DNA from: Strigamia acuminata
Lineage: Eukaryota; Arthropoda; Chilopoda; Geophilomorpha; Linotaeniidae
Reading direction: 5' to 3'
Assembly: GCA_949358305.1 (NCBI GenBank)
Contig: OX442314.1
Location: forward strand, 33,291,608 to 33,355,607
DNA length: 64,000 nt
Shown: positions 12,022 to 22,744 of the stretch, one piece after another
Position numbering within the stretch: position 1 is the stretch's first letter
Layout: every line of letters begins with the position of its first letter
The notes under the pieces: model-generated
The model's database searches: none
Told to the model about the DNA's origin: nothing
Seen by the model: the letters and a program-made list of their open reading frames with translations, nothing else
Made by a program: the position numbers and the translations under genes

Positions 12022-14425
12022 TGTGACCGGCTGCCCGATCAGTCCGTTCACTTACCTGCAACACACGGCGCTTCCACGGCTCTCGCGCACCTCGTGTGTT
12101 TCTCGCGCGCACCTGACGCGGTCCCCCGCGCCAGGTGAAGCTGATGGTCGTTGGCTCCGCCAATTGGGAACCGGAAGTGCCCTTCCGGAAGTGGTCGGCC
12201 CCGCAGAAGGCCCAGAGAGTTCTCTTGCAACCAGCGTGGCGAACGGTCGCTTCTACGATCGCTCTTCCACACTGGCAATCATGACGAATCCGATTGGCGT
12301 GGCGACTCTGTCGCCCGCCGGGACTTGATAGTCCGTGTTCCCCGCGCCTGTCCTACGTTCTCCGTGAACGTAGCGACGACGCGGCCGAACAGTATTCAGA
12401 CCACGCGTGTCATTCGGCCAATGGCCGCCGTGCCACGCGGTCTTGTTAGGGATGGCTGTTTCTCAGCCATCGCATTGGGAAATGCACTGTAGAGACACCA
12501 CATCATACCCCTAGACATAATAAAGCTTACCTTAAACTAAACTTGTGTCTCTTGTGTATTTCGGAAGTGTATTTTATCGTGTGTGTTGTGTCCAGCGTCC
12601 CGTGGCTCTCCCCCGACCACGTGGCGTCCGTCCAAACACTCACAATTGTGGGCCCGTCCAGGATTGTTGAATTCTCTCGCGAAATTTTTTTTCTATTCAC
12701 TGATTGTGTTATACACAGTATTGTTTAGAAAAAGAGCTTTTCTTTTCAACAGAGGGGGAAATTTCTTGAACATGGTTGTGATAGGGAATCAGCAGGCGAA
12801 AACGGCCGCAAATCGCTGATTTTGGACCCTAACTCGACAAAATTTGTGGCTGTGCATGTCCAGCTTGCCTGGGTAATGGCAAGCAGGGACTTACATTGGC
12901 CACACTGTCCAACGGTCTTCTATTCTTTTCTAGCTCAGCCTAAAAAACTGAGTGGTTGGGAGAGGAATAAAATTCCAAACCTTCTTATTATTTTCTATTT
13001 CTTGGTGCGTAGCCCAAGTAAAATAGTGGAACAGTCTGCAGCGGTTTGAACCCGATTCGAGGAGGAGGCGCGCTGGCGGCCACCAGCAAACCAAAATCCC
13101 ACGGGGGAAAGACTGGCATAATCCAATTGCCAGGCTGCAATACCCAGTTCCATTATGGGCCGGGCGAGGAGTCGATGTGAACTGAGCTTTGGGTGACACC
13201 AATTTTTTTGTACGGACTTTTAGTCGGCGTCAAACCAGGTTGCTATTACAGGGAAGTTGGCCTATGGAAACATTCACTTGCAATGAATGGGGTTTATTAA
13301 AAATTTGATCTTAATAGCAGCGAGGTGCTAGCAAGCATTAGGATAACTGGCAGAAAAGTTGCTGTGGCGATTTATCAGCTGTAAATCGTCCGTGGGTGCT
13401 CGAAGTGCTCGATACCAGGTTCACATTCGATCATAATCCTACCCTGTCCCGTGTACTGGTCAGAAACAGCTGCAAGTTGATAATTACAACCCGAGAGCTG
13501 TGGAGATTGGGACCCGGATAGCGGGGCGAGCTGCCGGAGGTACGGGGATACCGATGGTGAAGTGCTCAAATGGTGCAGAGAGTTCGTTAGGGCGTAGGAA
13601 CGATATCTGTGTGTTCAGGTGGCTACCAGCTTTGAAAAAAGACTGGGAATCCAGCCTGTAACTTTATTTTCCTGAATTATATTCACCTTTTTGATTCCCA
13701 GAAGTTGTTTCAGTTTGTGCGAGGACTGTGCTTGAACCACAGTTTTAGGCAATCTTGACACTCTTGGGAGTTTATTATTTAAAACATCTTTCTGTTTTTT
13801 CTCTTTCTCTTCAATTTTTTATTTCCCTATCTATGATTTTCATGGTTCTTTGGGACACCACACCTGACAGTAGGATGCATGGTCACTTTAGGATTATTAG
13901 GTTTTCCTGACGGTATGATACATGTAATCCGCATGACCGGGCGGTATACAGCACCAAATGGAGGGTGATATGGCTTCGAGATGGCAGCTGAAGGGTGGGA
14001 CCCAAAGCAACTAGGAACAGGAGGTGCATTGCCTTCCTCACTTTTTAAGTGCATCTGATTGTTCCACAAAAAACACCACTTCATTGGGATGTGCAGACAT
14101 CCCAGTGTGGGCACGTTTCTGTCGAGAAGGCAGCCTCGTGCAAACTGAGGTGAAGGTTTCCGTAAAAGGTACGAGCGGGCGCAGTTGCGCTGATCTCTTG
14201 GGGCAGAAGGAGAGATTAACAACATCCCCGTGCACATCTGCATCTTCTGCTAAAGAAATAGTAATTTTTTGAGTGTGTTTTTTTTCTTATATAAAAAATC
14301 ACCCAGTATTTTATTTATTCCTTTTTTTCTTTTTTCTTGTGCGAGAAACACACGAGGTGCGCGAGAGCCGTGGAAGCGCCGTGTGTTGCAGGTAAGTGAA
14401 CGGACTGATCGGGCAGCCGGTCACA
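12022..14425. mobile_element. 2.4-kb insertion with 85-bp perfect terminal inverted repeats and an LTR-like left end
   Basis: 12022-12106 (TGTGACCGGCTGCCCGATCA...) is a perfect inverted copy of 14341-14425. The insertion is flanked by ATTT on both sides (12018-12021, 14426-14429); uninterrupted family A copies supply the empty site. The left 623 bp (12022-12644) look like an LTR: TGT...ACA ends, AATAAA at 12519 and, after a short gap, TGGGCCCGTCCAGG at 12649, like a primer-binding site. The interior shows no convincing protein. It is either a rearranged LTR (BEL/Pao-like) element with a second inverted U3 end, or a non-autonomous TIR transposon. Confidence 0.75.
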
Positions 14426-14834
14426 ATTTCATTCCAATCGAAATGTTTCGTGTTAAATTTCCATTTTCTCGGATCCGTGTTGAAGGTCTATTCTTTTAAT
14501 ATTTTGCCAAATTGTCGTATTTTTATTTATAATATCATCTGGAGATAAAATATAATTATTATCTCTTAGATCAAATCATTCAAATTTCAATGGTCCGCCA
14601 ACTTGAGTCGTCCGAACCGCACGCCAGCTCGGTCAATTTTCTGTTCGATTTGTTTCGTTTTTTCATGTTTCTTTATTCCCGGAATTTTTTCTGTATTGTA
14701 AACCGACATTTCCGACATGAAGGTGGCTTTTACACCATTTCGTTCTGTAAGCCGACATTCTTATGTAGTTGTAGGATTTTTTTACGCGCTTGTATTGTAG
14801 GCCCGGCATTTACACGATTTTGTATTGTAAGACT

Positions 14835-15558
14835 AGGCGCATTCGAAAACTAATTTGCACTAAACACCAGTGCAACTGGTAGTGTAAATGTCAAGTTAAA
14901 CGACCTAATTTTCGAGTATCAAAATAAATTTCTGTGCAAAATTCAGTGTAAATTCAAGTGTAAATATTAAATTAGTCCAAATAATAACCATAGTCATTAT
15001 TGTTGTTGTTTACTCTAAAAAAACAGGAGATTATAAAAACATGATTATAAAATGTAAATTTATTTTAATTATTTTTATCATTAATATTTATTTAAGAACG
15101 GGAATCGGCTGAACATCCGCCTCAATCGCACAAATGCGGCCGAACACCGGCCGCATTAGATCGCACAAACGCGGCCGAACGTCGGCCGAACGTCGGCCGC
15201 ATTCGATTGTACAAATGCGGCCGAACGTCGGTCGAACGTCGGCCGCATTCGATCGTACAAATGCGGTCGAACATCGGCCGCATTCGATCGCAAGAATGCG
15301 GCTAATACCTGCTACAAAATTGTTCTTGCGATCGACATCGTTCCAACCGATCTAACGAAAATCCAAGATGGCTGCCAGCAAGACCCGATTTGTACGAGAA
15401 AACTCGTTGCACGGAGATTTTAAACGGAAACGTGGCGTACAGGCCGTTTCCGTTTAACCAGTTTACACGACATTTACACGAATTAATTCGTGTAAATGTC
15501 GTGTGAAAACGAGTGTAAACACGTTTACACTCGTTTAAATGACTTTTCGAATGCGCCT
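14835..15558. mobile_element. 724-bp non-autonomous DNA element with internal GC-rich minisatellite
   Basis: It starts AGGCGCATTCGAAAA and ends TTTTCGAATGCGCCT (inverted), flanked by ACT on both sides (14832-14834, 15559-15561). Family A copies without it show the empty site TAAGACTGCATTCC. It contains degenerate repeats of ATGCGGCCGAACGTCGG / CGGCCGCATTCGATCG at about 15110-15305 and a perfect 40-bp palindrome at 15465-15504. A 3-bp target duplication suggests a Harbinger- or CACTA-like mover; no transposase inside. Confidence 0.75.
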
Positions 15559-15829
15559 ACTGCATTCCTACATGAATGTTGCATTTACATTTTCTCGCGC
15601 TTGTTTTTGAATCACAATGTCCGTTGTCTGTATTCTAAAGTGGTCGTTTGGTCACTTGTGGGACTGACAAGATTATTTTGGGCCTTCTAATTTTATTTTT
15701 CCTCATTTTCTTTGTATTTGTTCCCTCTAGACACATCCACTTTCAACATCCTCATCCCTCCTAAAATTACCCAACCATTCACTCGATTTTATTTCGTTTT
15801 TAATCAACTTGACTGAAATTTGTTGCTCC

Positions 15830-16444
15830 CCTGTCCAAAATAATCTCACATCTTTACGTGATGAGTGTTATCGCACGTAGATGCAAATGGAAATCTGCAT
15901 TCGCCTTCTTCGTTGTCAAATAATTGAATGGAAATCTTTTTTTCAAATTCTAGTGATGGAATTTTGTTTGCACCCGTGACAAAAGCCAGCAAATCTTCAA
16001 ATTCTTCAGGCACCTCTTTTCTCTAAAGAAAATTACCGGTTAATTGAAAATGAAAGAATCAAATATTTTTTATTATAAATACTCACGTTGGATGTCTACT
16101 AAAAATTTCTCCCAATGAAACATTGTGATTTCTTCTTCAGCTTTTCTGTTTCTGCTTTCTACGGAATACAGAATGTGGTATAACTCCTTGAATTTATCTC
16201 TGGTGATACTGCATGTCAGTTGAACAAAAAGAGGGAGAAATAGCGCCTAATGAATTTTAATGGAATTAACAAAGTTTAGGTCTATCAGGTTCAACCCATT
16301 TTTAAATGCTTTAATTTCAGACATAGTCCGAAATGTTTTAAAACAAGAATATTTAAAACTATTAAAATACAAAGCATTAATGTAATTACCTGTAGTACAC
16401 AGTATATAATTAGATGTTTCTATAATCAATTCCACATCATTCAT
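15830..16444 (-). pseudogene. HECT-like E3 ligase exons in family A, copy 1
   Basis: The 3' exon (from about 16022 downward) encodes EEFEDLLAFVTGANKIPS, then EGECRFPFASTCDNTHHV. LLxFVTGxxxxP followed by the A-x-TC with candidate catalytic Cys is the C-lobe pattern of HECT ubiquitin ligases. An upstream exon (16087-16222) encodes KFKELYHILYSVESRNRKAE. A further open piece lies at 16247-16444. Donor-like GTGAGT follows the second exon, but phases do not join cleanly, and a TGA truncates the end relative to the 26.8-kb copy. Decayed. Confidence 0.55.
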
Positions 16445-16582
16445 ACTCTGTGTACCTTAGCACAGGGGTTCCCATTCTCTTTAGCATTGCTACTCATGTT
16501 TAAGCAATGCGATTTTCCGCGCCCCACTTCATCTACTGGTGCATTAAATTTTTCAAAAATTAACTACTAAAAAGAAAACAAG

Positions 16583-16870
16583 ATTTTTTTATATAATTTT
16601 TTATATAATTTGATATAATTTTGCATAAAATTTGATATAATTTTGCACAAAATTTTATATAATTTTGCACAAAATTTTATATAATTTTGCACAAAATTTT
16701 ATATAATTTTGCACAAAATTTTATATAATTTTGCACAAAATTTTATATAATTTTGCACAAAATTTTATATAATTTTGCACAAAATTTTATATAATTTTGC
16801 ACAAAATTTTATATAATTTTGCACAAAATTTTATATAATTTTGCATAAAATTTTACATAAATTTGCAAAA
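16583..16870. repeat. 22-bp tandem array, about 12 copies
   Basis: Unit TTTTGCACAAAATTTTATAT+AA, exactly 22 bp. The GCAC/GCAT core recurs every 22 bp from 16623 to 16865. Central copies are identical and flanking copies are degraded (GCATAAAA). Non-coding. Confidence 0.9.
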
Positions 16871-17284
16871 AAAGCTTGTGTGTGATTGGTGTGGCACACA
16901 GTTTAAGAAATGCTGTCTAAGGATATCCATTTAGAAAGCACAATCCACCTTTATTACTGATAAATTCTTTGAGTTCCTCATTGTTGAAAAGACAAGTAAA
17001 GAAAGTTTTCACCAACAGGTCAATACATCTATAGAATATTGGTGCTTTGAAGAAAGAAGAAAATTTCAATAAATAAAAACCAGAGAAAATATTAAAGAAA
17101 ACAACCAATAAATGTTATACATTTATACATATAAAATTAATACATAGTTACTCAAAATTAATATACAAAGTTACTCAAAATTAATATACAAAGTTATTCA
17201 AAATTCAAACAAAAAGGTATAGACAAATCCAGTAGCAATGCCGGTTGCACAAAAATAAATCAAATCCCAAAAATAATAAAAGAA

Positions 17285-17680
17285 AAAAAAATTAGTCAAA
17301 CAAATCGGACGATACGGAGTCTGACTCGGCCCGAGCAGCTCTTTCCTGGCGCTCCTTAGCTGCTGCCACATCCACTGCTTCCGCCCATTCCTCCGTCTGT
17401 GTAAAAAACTCGTCGTCCCAGAAAGCGGCGGTGGTGGAGGTGGTGGCTACGAGATCGACGCAGCTCGTGCGGCCATTTCCTGGCGCTCCTTAGCTGCTGC
17501 CACATCCACTGCTTCCTCAGTCGTCCCATTCCGGGAACGCAGACGGTGAAAGCGGCGGTGGTGGAGGTGGTGCAAAGGCGCTGCTGCGTCCATTGCGACT
17601 AGCATCGCTTCCACATCTTGGTCGAACCATCCGTCATTAAACACTTCCTCCATCATGTCCTCCCACAGGATTTGAACAGG
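17285..17680 (-). pseudogene. Broken open frame with duplicated Ala-rich segment, unknown
   Basis: The minus strand reads DMMEEVFNDGWFDQDVEAML, a His/Pro-rich stretch, then EEAVDVAAAKERQE and a stop near 17447. The same block (AVDVAAAKERQERAARAESD, ending SVSSDLFD-stop) is repeated at 17290-17385 in another frame. The DNA repeat TGGCGCTCCTTAGCTGCTGC occurs at about 17347 and 17480. It looks like an acidic small-protein gene with an internal duplication and a frameshift. Not recognised. Confidence 0.35.
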
Positions 17681-18360
17681 CGGTGACCATGGGGGTGTAG
17701 GCGGGAACCAGTCCTATAGGAGTTAATGAAAAAAAAGTGGAAAAAATGTACGAAAAAGTTGAAAAACTGAGAAAATACACCATTAAACATTTAAAATTGT
17801 GATAAAATATCACGTAAAATGCAAAATATCCTGTAAAATGTTACAAATTATGAGAAATTATAAGAAAAACAGTTATTTTCATATGAAAATCCTTTAGTTG
17901 CTTACCATTTTTTTGGCTTTGTTCGAAATGTGCTACTAATAGTGGTTTGGTGGTATGCTAATGAAGTATTGTCGCTGTCCAATTACGTAAAACGCGTAGC
18001 AACTACTAATAAAAGAAATATTTAAAAAATAAAATAAAATAAAATCTAATCCAATGATTGTTGTATTTCGAGAGTCCGAATTGAAGTGAGAACACACCTT
18101 TTTATGGAACACAAAAGTAACACGTCTTTACTGTTCAGCATACATGCAAGCAAGTGACAAAACGAATACATAATAGTCATGTTAACAACTCTACAACAAT
18201 GTAACTGTGTAACTCTAAGTAACAGGTTCTTAGTAAATAACAATGTGCCATTTCATCAGACATTAAATGAAATAAGAATACAGGGGCTCCTGTAGTTGAT
18301 ATCTGCAAAAAATAAAATAAAAAATAAAATAAAGATAAATTAAAAAATGAATAAAAAATA

Positions 18361-18585
18361 TCATCTTATGGCTATCACTTGAGGTACAACGAAGACAATT
18401 CCGACAAGAAATTGTCTGGGAAAATGAAGTTCCTCAAAGACACGATCCCAAACAGTATACCCATAAAAGATAATTGGAAAACTTGTAATGGTTTCGATAC
18501 AAACTGCTAAAATTGGATGTAATCCAGCGATCACGAGAGGAACGCCAAACGTCTTTACGCGTGAATCTGCAATCAGACACCACAA
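18361..18585 (-). CDS. Hydrophobic open frame, possible terminal exon
   Basis: After an acceptor-like TCTGATTGCAG (about 18569) the minus strand encodes DSRVKTFGVPLVIAGLHPIL, AVCIETITSFPIIFYGYTVW, then FPRQFLVGIVFVVPQVIAIR-stop, with two to three hydrophobic spans. I found no upstream exon and no family match. A two-copy repeat (18085-18250) lies just downstream. Could be a real 3' exon of a membrane protein or chance. Confidence 0.25.
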   Translation of the reverse strand: MWCLIADSRVKTFGVPLVIAGLHPILAVCIETITSFPIIFYGYTVWDRVFEELHFPRQFLVGIVFVVPQVIAIR

Positions 18586-18649
18586 ATAAAAATATATATT
18601 TATTATAATGGCAAATTGGTAAAAAAAAATTTAATTTTAGACGAAACAA

Positions 18650-19800
18650 CATACTGAAGCTGCGACGGCCGAGATTCGATGTACTATGTCACATTTGATG
18701 TAACAGAATGTGTGACCAGTTGGTTAACTAAATTAGCATTCCGTCACATCAATTCTTAATTTTATTGGCCGCCTTCCCCTCGCTGCATCATCAAACCCAC
18801 AATTTAAAATCAAGCACTCCCAAAACTTGTTCATTCGAATTCAAGTCAACGCACTAAGCATGATGTCTTTGTGCAGTGTGAAAGTAACCTGGATAGATGT
18901 TTTGAATGAGTTCAATGGAAATTGAAAGCTTTCCGATTTGCAATGCCTTTGACTTTTTTATCGTTTGATAATATTTAAGATCGTTGGATGTCCTGGGCAA
19001 ATACAAACATGCAAAATGGGGATTTTAATTGGTTTTAATAATTCGAAATGTGAAATATGAATACCGGTAAGCTGTGAGAGATTAACGGATTGAATTACCG
19101 GATTACTTTACCAGATTGAATTACGTAAATTCACAAGACATAATAAATACGGAGTATATATATTTGTATTCCTGATTATATTCGTGTGACCGGTATGGTC
19201 TTCGCCAGAGTAAGCAGGGGACTGAATACACTGGTGTGGGACGCATACTCACGAATAAATGACAAGAACTCCCTATTATTGGTTTGTTGGCCTTTAATAT
19301 GTTGTCTAGGGGTATGGGGAATCCCGTCACCCGTTGCGGGGATGCCATGAGGGCACACCGCACCGGCAATCGACCCATTACACACAGGGCGCGAGCTCCA
19401 TGGGTGACATGGTCGGTTCAACATAACATTCATGTCGTAGACTTACCTACGACCCACGCAGTCACTCATGGAGAGTGCAGTATGGAGAATGGCGAGGAGT
19501 GTAGAGTCCACACAGCCCAGGACACGTCTTGTCCCTGTGATGGTCACAGCTCCTCTCTCTCGGTCGGAGAGAATTTCCTATCTCGTGCACCGTCTTGCGT
19601 GCAGCCTACAAGGCTGATTTGGAACTTCAGGCCGTCATTTAGAGATGAGTGGAGGTCGAAAACCTTCGAGTTAATTCATTTTTATAAACACAGGATCACG
19701 TTTTCTGCTCAAGATTCGTTCCTGTTTTTGTCCGGGAAAGCTGAATCTCCTAGTATCAAATAAAGGAGAAATATTAATCCCATTCAAAACTTTTGAATTA
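18650..19800. repeat. Intergenic with family B copy 1 (about 19187-19580)
   Basis: 18650-19180 holds nothing I recognise. From TGTGACCGGTATGGTCTTCG (19187) a roughly 400-bp sequence is shared with 46207-47180 and, in part, 31990-32350 (GGGGAATCCCGTCACCCGTTGC, GGTGACATGGTCGG, GGCGAGGAGTG, GGACACGTCTTGTCCC). TGTGAC starts are LTR-like; this may be a BEL/Pao-type LTR, but ends were not placed. Confidence 0.55.
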
Positions 19801-19801
19801 T

Positions 19802-20525
19802 CTACAAAAAACTTAAATTTTCAGTTGCAAGGTATGAATACAATTGTGAATTTTTGTAAACATGAGAATCATTATTTTTCCCAGGTGACCCCATATTAAT
19901 GTACCAAAACTTATACAAGCTGTTACAAACTGCTAAAAGAACTACACTGTAATGGGATTTATAGTTCTAATAGTCACATGAATGTTCTTTAGGAGGTGAC
20001 ACACATATGTGTGTTCCATCGATAGCACCAATACACTGTGGAAAGGAACAGTTTACTTCAAAACCACGAATTAATTCTGCAATTTTTGCCGCTGTTTTTG
20101 GAGTTGAAATTACAGTTGACATAAACATGTCAACTACGTGGAAGCAAAATTTATGCAACTCTTGACACAAGGTGCTTTTTCCAACTTCAAATAATTGGCA
20201 AACTGTTCGCAATTCAGCCGATGATCCCAGTAAGAAAACACACATTGAAATTCGTTTCTTCACACAAATGCATGCACGATAGTTGGTATTTTCATGTTCC
20301 ATTCTTGATTTTAGGGCTGATATTAAACCATTTAGTGTGTCCAAGGGCAGTCTGAAATTAAATTAAATTCAGAAAATTAAATTCAGAAAATTCATTAAAT
20401 TCATTAAATTCATAAAATAAGCTTCAAAATTTAACGAGTCTACCTGAAATTTTCCTTCCATTGAGTAGGTGTAAATCCTGGCACAATTTCATCCCGTATT
20501 ATCACCATGTATTATTTTTTGGATA
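19802..20525 (-). pseudogene. PIF/Harbinger (HARBI1-like) transposase, degenerate
   Basis: Minus-strand coding runs from DEIVPGFTPTQWKENFR (about 20500) through ASS-type helix LGSSAELRTVCQLFEVGKST to FPQCIGAIDGTHICV, the first catalytic Asp block of Harbinger DDE transposases, then SCDY and an in-frame TAG. Beyond the stop the homology continues: NYKSHYSVVLLAVC, NMGSPGKNNDSHVYKNSQLY. An A-rich gap at 20345-20440 may be a small intron. Stops make it non-functional. Confidence 0.75.
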
Positions 20526-20539
20526 TTGCCATAAACGAC

Positions 20540-21010
20540 CTATGGATGATGGTCTTGTTTCCGCAATAAAATCGTTACAAAAGTGGTAATATTTGACTGT
20601 AGTGACTCTAAACGACGTCTTCGGTGCAATAAAGCACGCAAATTTACAATTTGCTGGTCGAATTCATTACTATCCATTATGAATTCATTAAGAAATGTCA
20701 GCAAAACTTGTTGCTTATTTTTCATGTTGGCAGCCATTGTAGGTGTGAACACAACTCCATCCAAGTGATTGTTGGAACTCTGTTCAGTTGGATCAGATCC
20801 AAACAAACTCGATCCGTTTGGTGTGAACAAGGTATTAGGCAATTCTGTGGGTGCCACACGTTGTCTGAATCTGTTGCGGGGCTGCCACCACTCGAGCTTG
20901 TGAGGAAGGATAAGCCTGACGAGGCACAAAATTAGCAGTAGAAGGATTGGAGCCATTTTGAGTTTGCATGGCAGTTTTGCACACTCTAGTAAGGTGTTCC
21001 ATTTTGCCAC
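20540..21010 (-). CDS. Open frame upstream of the Harbinger remnant, unknown
   Basis: A 156-codon frame whose C-terminal part (NKQQVLLTFLNEFIMDSNEF, QQIVNLRALLHRRRRLESLQ) has helical, basic character. An overlapping frame has CGKMEHLTRVC. The 5' third looks like out-of-frame translation. Its position and strand, just upstream of the Harbinger transposase, suggest it is part of the same decayed element. Not recognised. Confidence 0.3.
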   Translation of the reverse strand: MAKWNTLLECAKLPCKLKMAPILLLLILCLVRLILPHKLEWWQPRNRFRQRVAPTELPNTLFTPNGSSLFGSDPTEQSSNNHLDGVVFTPTMAANMKNKQQVLLTFLNEFIMDSNEFDQQIVNLRALLHRRRRLESLQSNITTFVTILLRKQDHHP

Positions 21011-21637
21011 AGAAAGCTGCGAAAGCTCTTCATGTAATTTCTGTGTCCATCTTTTACTTGTGTCCTGCTACTTTCTTCCCGTTGAGTGTTGAAGTAGCTT
21101 TTAATAGCTCCTCTAAATCACATACGCAAAGTATAAGTAAAGAAAAAATAAGTAATCTTACTTTCCACATCATTACTCATTAGGTCGCAGGTGCGCATTT
21201 GTAAAACCATGCGACCCCAACGGATAATAACGTTGTACTAAAGCGTTTTACTTTCGGAAACGTCAATTTCCACACTTGGTCAATCTACCATTTTTCGAGT
21301 GTGACGATCCCCTTAGACATAGACATTGCATAAAATAATTGCCGTAGTTTTAGCCCACTTAACTACACATCAGAATACAAACAAGGAAATACGGTGCTAT
21401 GAAATTATCAACACAAAATAGGTCAATTTTTGCATACTCAAACAAGTAAAAAAAAAAATGTATCAGTTTATTTAGTCCCTCCTCTCGTACAATTATATAT
21501 TTTATCCACAAGTAAAATTTAAGTTTGTGTGATACAAATGACGATTGCAATTGGCAGGGATGATGTGTAATCTAAAATGGAATTTTTTCTCTCCATTAAC
21601 GCTGGTTGGAGGCTACTGCGTGCTGCCCGCTGTATCG

Positions 21638-22074
21638 CTATTCGCTATCCACATCCGAATCTGTAAAAATAAAAAAAGTAGAAATGAAAAATTGATTTGA
21701 AACTAAACCACTCTAATCGTCGTCGTAGGATGGACGCATTTAATTTTAAATCTAAATTTTAACACGTGCGTAAATCTTACCGTAATCGTCGCCGCTTTCA
21801 TTCCCGGCACCGCAGTAAGGACAGTCTGGATACCAGCAAGTCACGTCGTCAAAATACAAGCAATCGCGCGTGCAATATTTTTCCCAGTAAGCGTCCGTTT
21901 CTGAATACGAAATGAAAAAATGCTTTAAGAAATCTTGTTTGGATAGAAATACTCTAAGATACTCTTACCTGAATAATTGTTACTGCTGTGTGTGTTTGTG
22001 TCGTTACTTGCGTCGCTGCTTGTGTTTGTGTCGTTACTTGCTTTGCTGCTTGTGTGTGTTTTGTTTCCTTCCAT
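21638..22074 (-). CDS. Small Cys-rich acidic protein, three exons, unknown function
   Basis: Exon 1 is 22074-21969 (ATG in CCAATTATGG), exon 2 21900-21781 and exon 3 21660-21638. Junctions are CAG|GTAAGAG...GTATTCAG|AAACG and TACG|GTAAGAT...TTTTACAG|ATTCG, both phase 1. Joined, they encode 82 residues in one clean frame ending TAG. The N-terminal third is a Ser/Thr/Asn-rich tail with a repeated SNDTNT (residues 13-18 and 23-28). The middle has five cysteines in a C-x3-C-x6-C-x4-C-x2-C pattern (CTRDC, VTCWYPDCPYCG). The C-terminus is acidic (SGDDYGDSDVDSE). There is no signal peptide or membrane span. Possibly a metal-binding knuckle. No family recognised. A degraded copy of its last exon lies at 22614-22634. 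Confidence 0.65.
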
Positions 22075-22613
22075 AATTGGTGATGATGATGGGAAGTAGT
22101 ATCGACTTTGTGAGGTTAAGTGTTAACTGAATGTGTTTTAACTTTTCGAAGAAATTAATCATTCATATCTGCAATAATCAACCTTATCTCAAATTGTCAT
22201 CATTTCTGTGTCACTGGTCAAGGCGGCAATCATATCTGTGATGAGTGTAGTTTTATCTAGTGGATTAGTGGCCATTGCGGCTATACTTTGTGGTCTAAGT
22301 GGTAAAGTTGTCAGGTGTCACAGAGAATCAAAATTGTGGTATTACAATACAATTATTATTTGTCATTTTTGTTGTTGTTGACATCAAACTAGTGGACAGA
22401 GTTAGGTGAAAAATAACACGGAATACTTTATTAAATAATTGGATAGAATAAAGTAAAAGTTGAGTGACAATTAATTATTTATTTAGATAATAGATTAAAC
22501 GTTTGATTTTGTAGATTTTTTTTAAGGAAATATGTAAATGTAGTAGTTTTCGTGCTAAGTTACTTCCAGGAGAGGAAATGTGTGTGCGCCTTTTTTTTTA
22601 ATTCAGATTCTTT

Positions 22614-22740
22614 TCAAACATCCGAATCTGTGAAGACAAAAAAGTTAAAATTGCTAAAATGAAATAATTACTGTAATTGTTGCTATTCAGATCAAGATCT
22701 CCTCCTTCGTCACCCCTTTTAGGAAAAATTTATTTAAATC
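22614..22740 (-). pseudogene. Partial duplicate of the small Cys-rich gene
   Basis: The minus strand reads ...GTCTTCACAG|ATTCGGATGTTTGA, matching the acceptor and first bases of exon 3 at 21660 (ACAG|ATTCGGATGT) but ending DSDV-stop. Upstream, 22680-22720 encodes an acidic stretch with SNNYS, as at the end of exon 1. The Cys-coding exon is missing. Confidence 0.35.
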
Positions 22741-22744
22741 TTCA

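Larger units (their letters stand above)
11680..16480 (-). repeat. Dispersed repeat family A, copy 1 (split by two insertions)
   Basis: Family A sequence runs 11680-12021, resumes at 14426, is interrupted again at 14835-15558 and continues to about 16480. It aligns in order with 25810-27720. The part near 11762-11992 has a minus-strand frame (NIAINEPNRRRSKRGEQNK, NTDHNLRVERIFDAEDLKRHD) recurring at 25.9-26.1, 42.6, 63.4 and 63.8 kb. The part near 14698-14835 holds hairpin-forming units. The part at 15830-16444 holds HECT-like exons. Confidence 0.75.

Noticed and set aside
12023-12492. Open frames in the left part of the 2.4-kb insertion
   Set aside because: They run across the terminal inverted repeat and LTR-like sequence in several frames with no recognisable protein.
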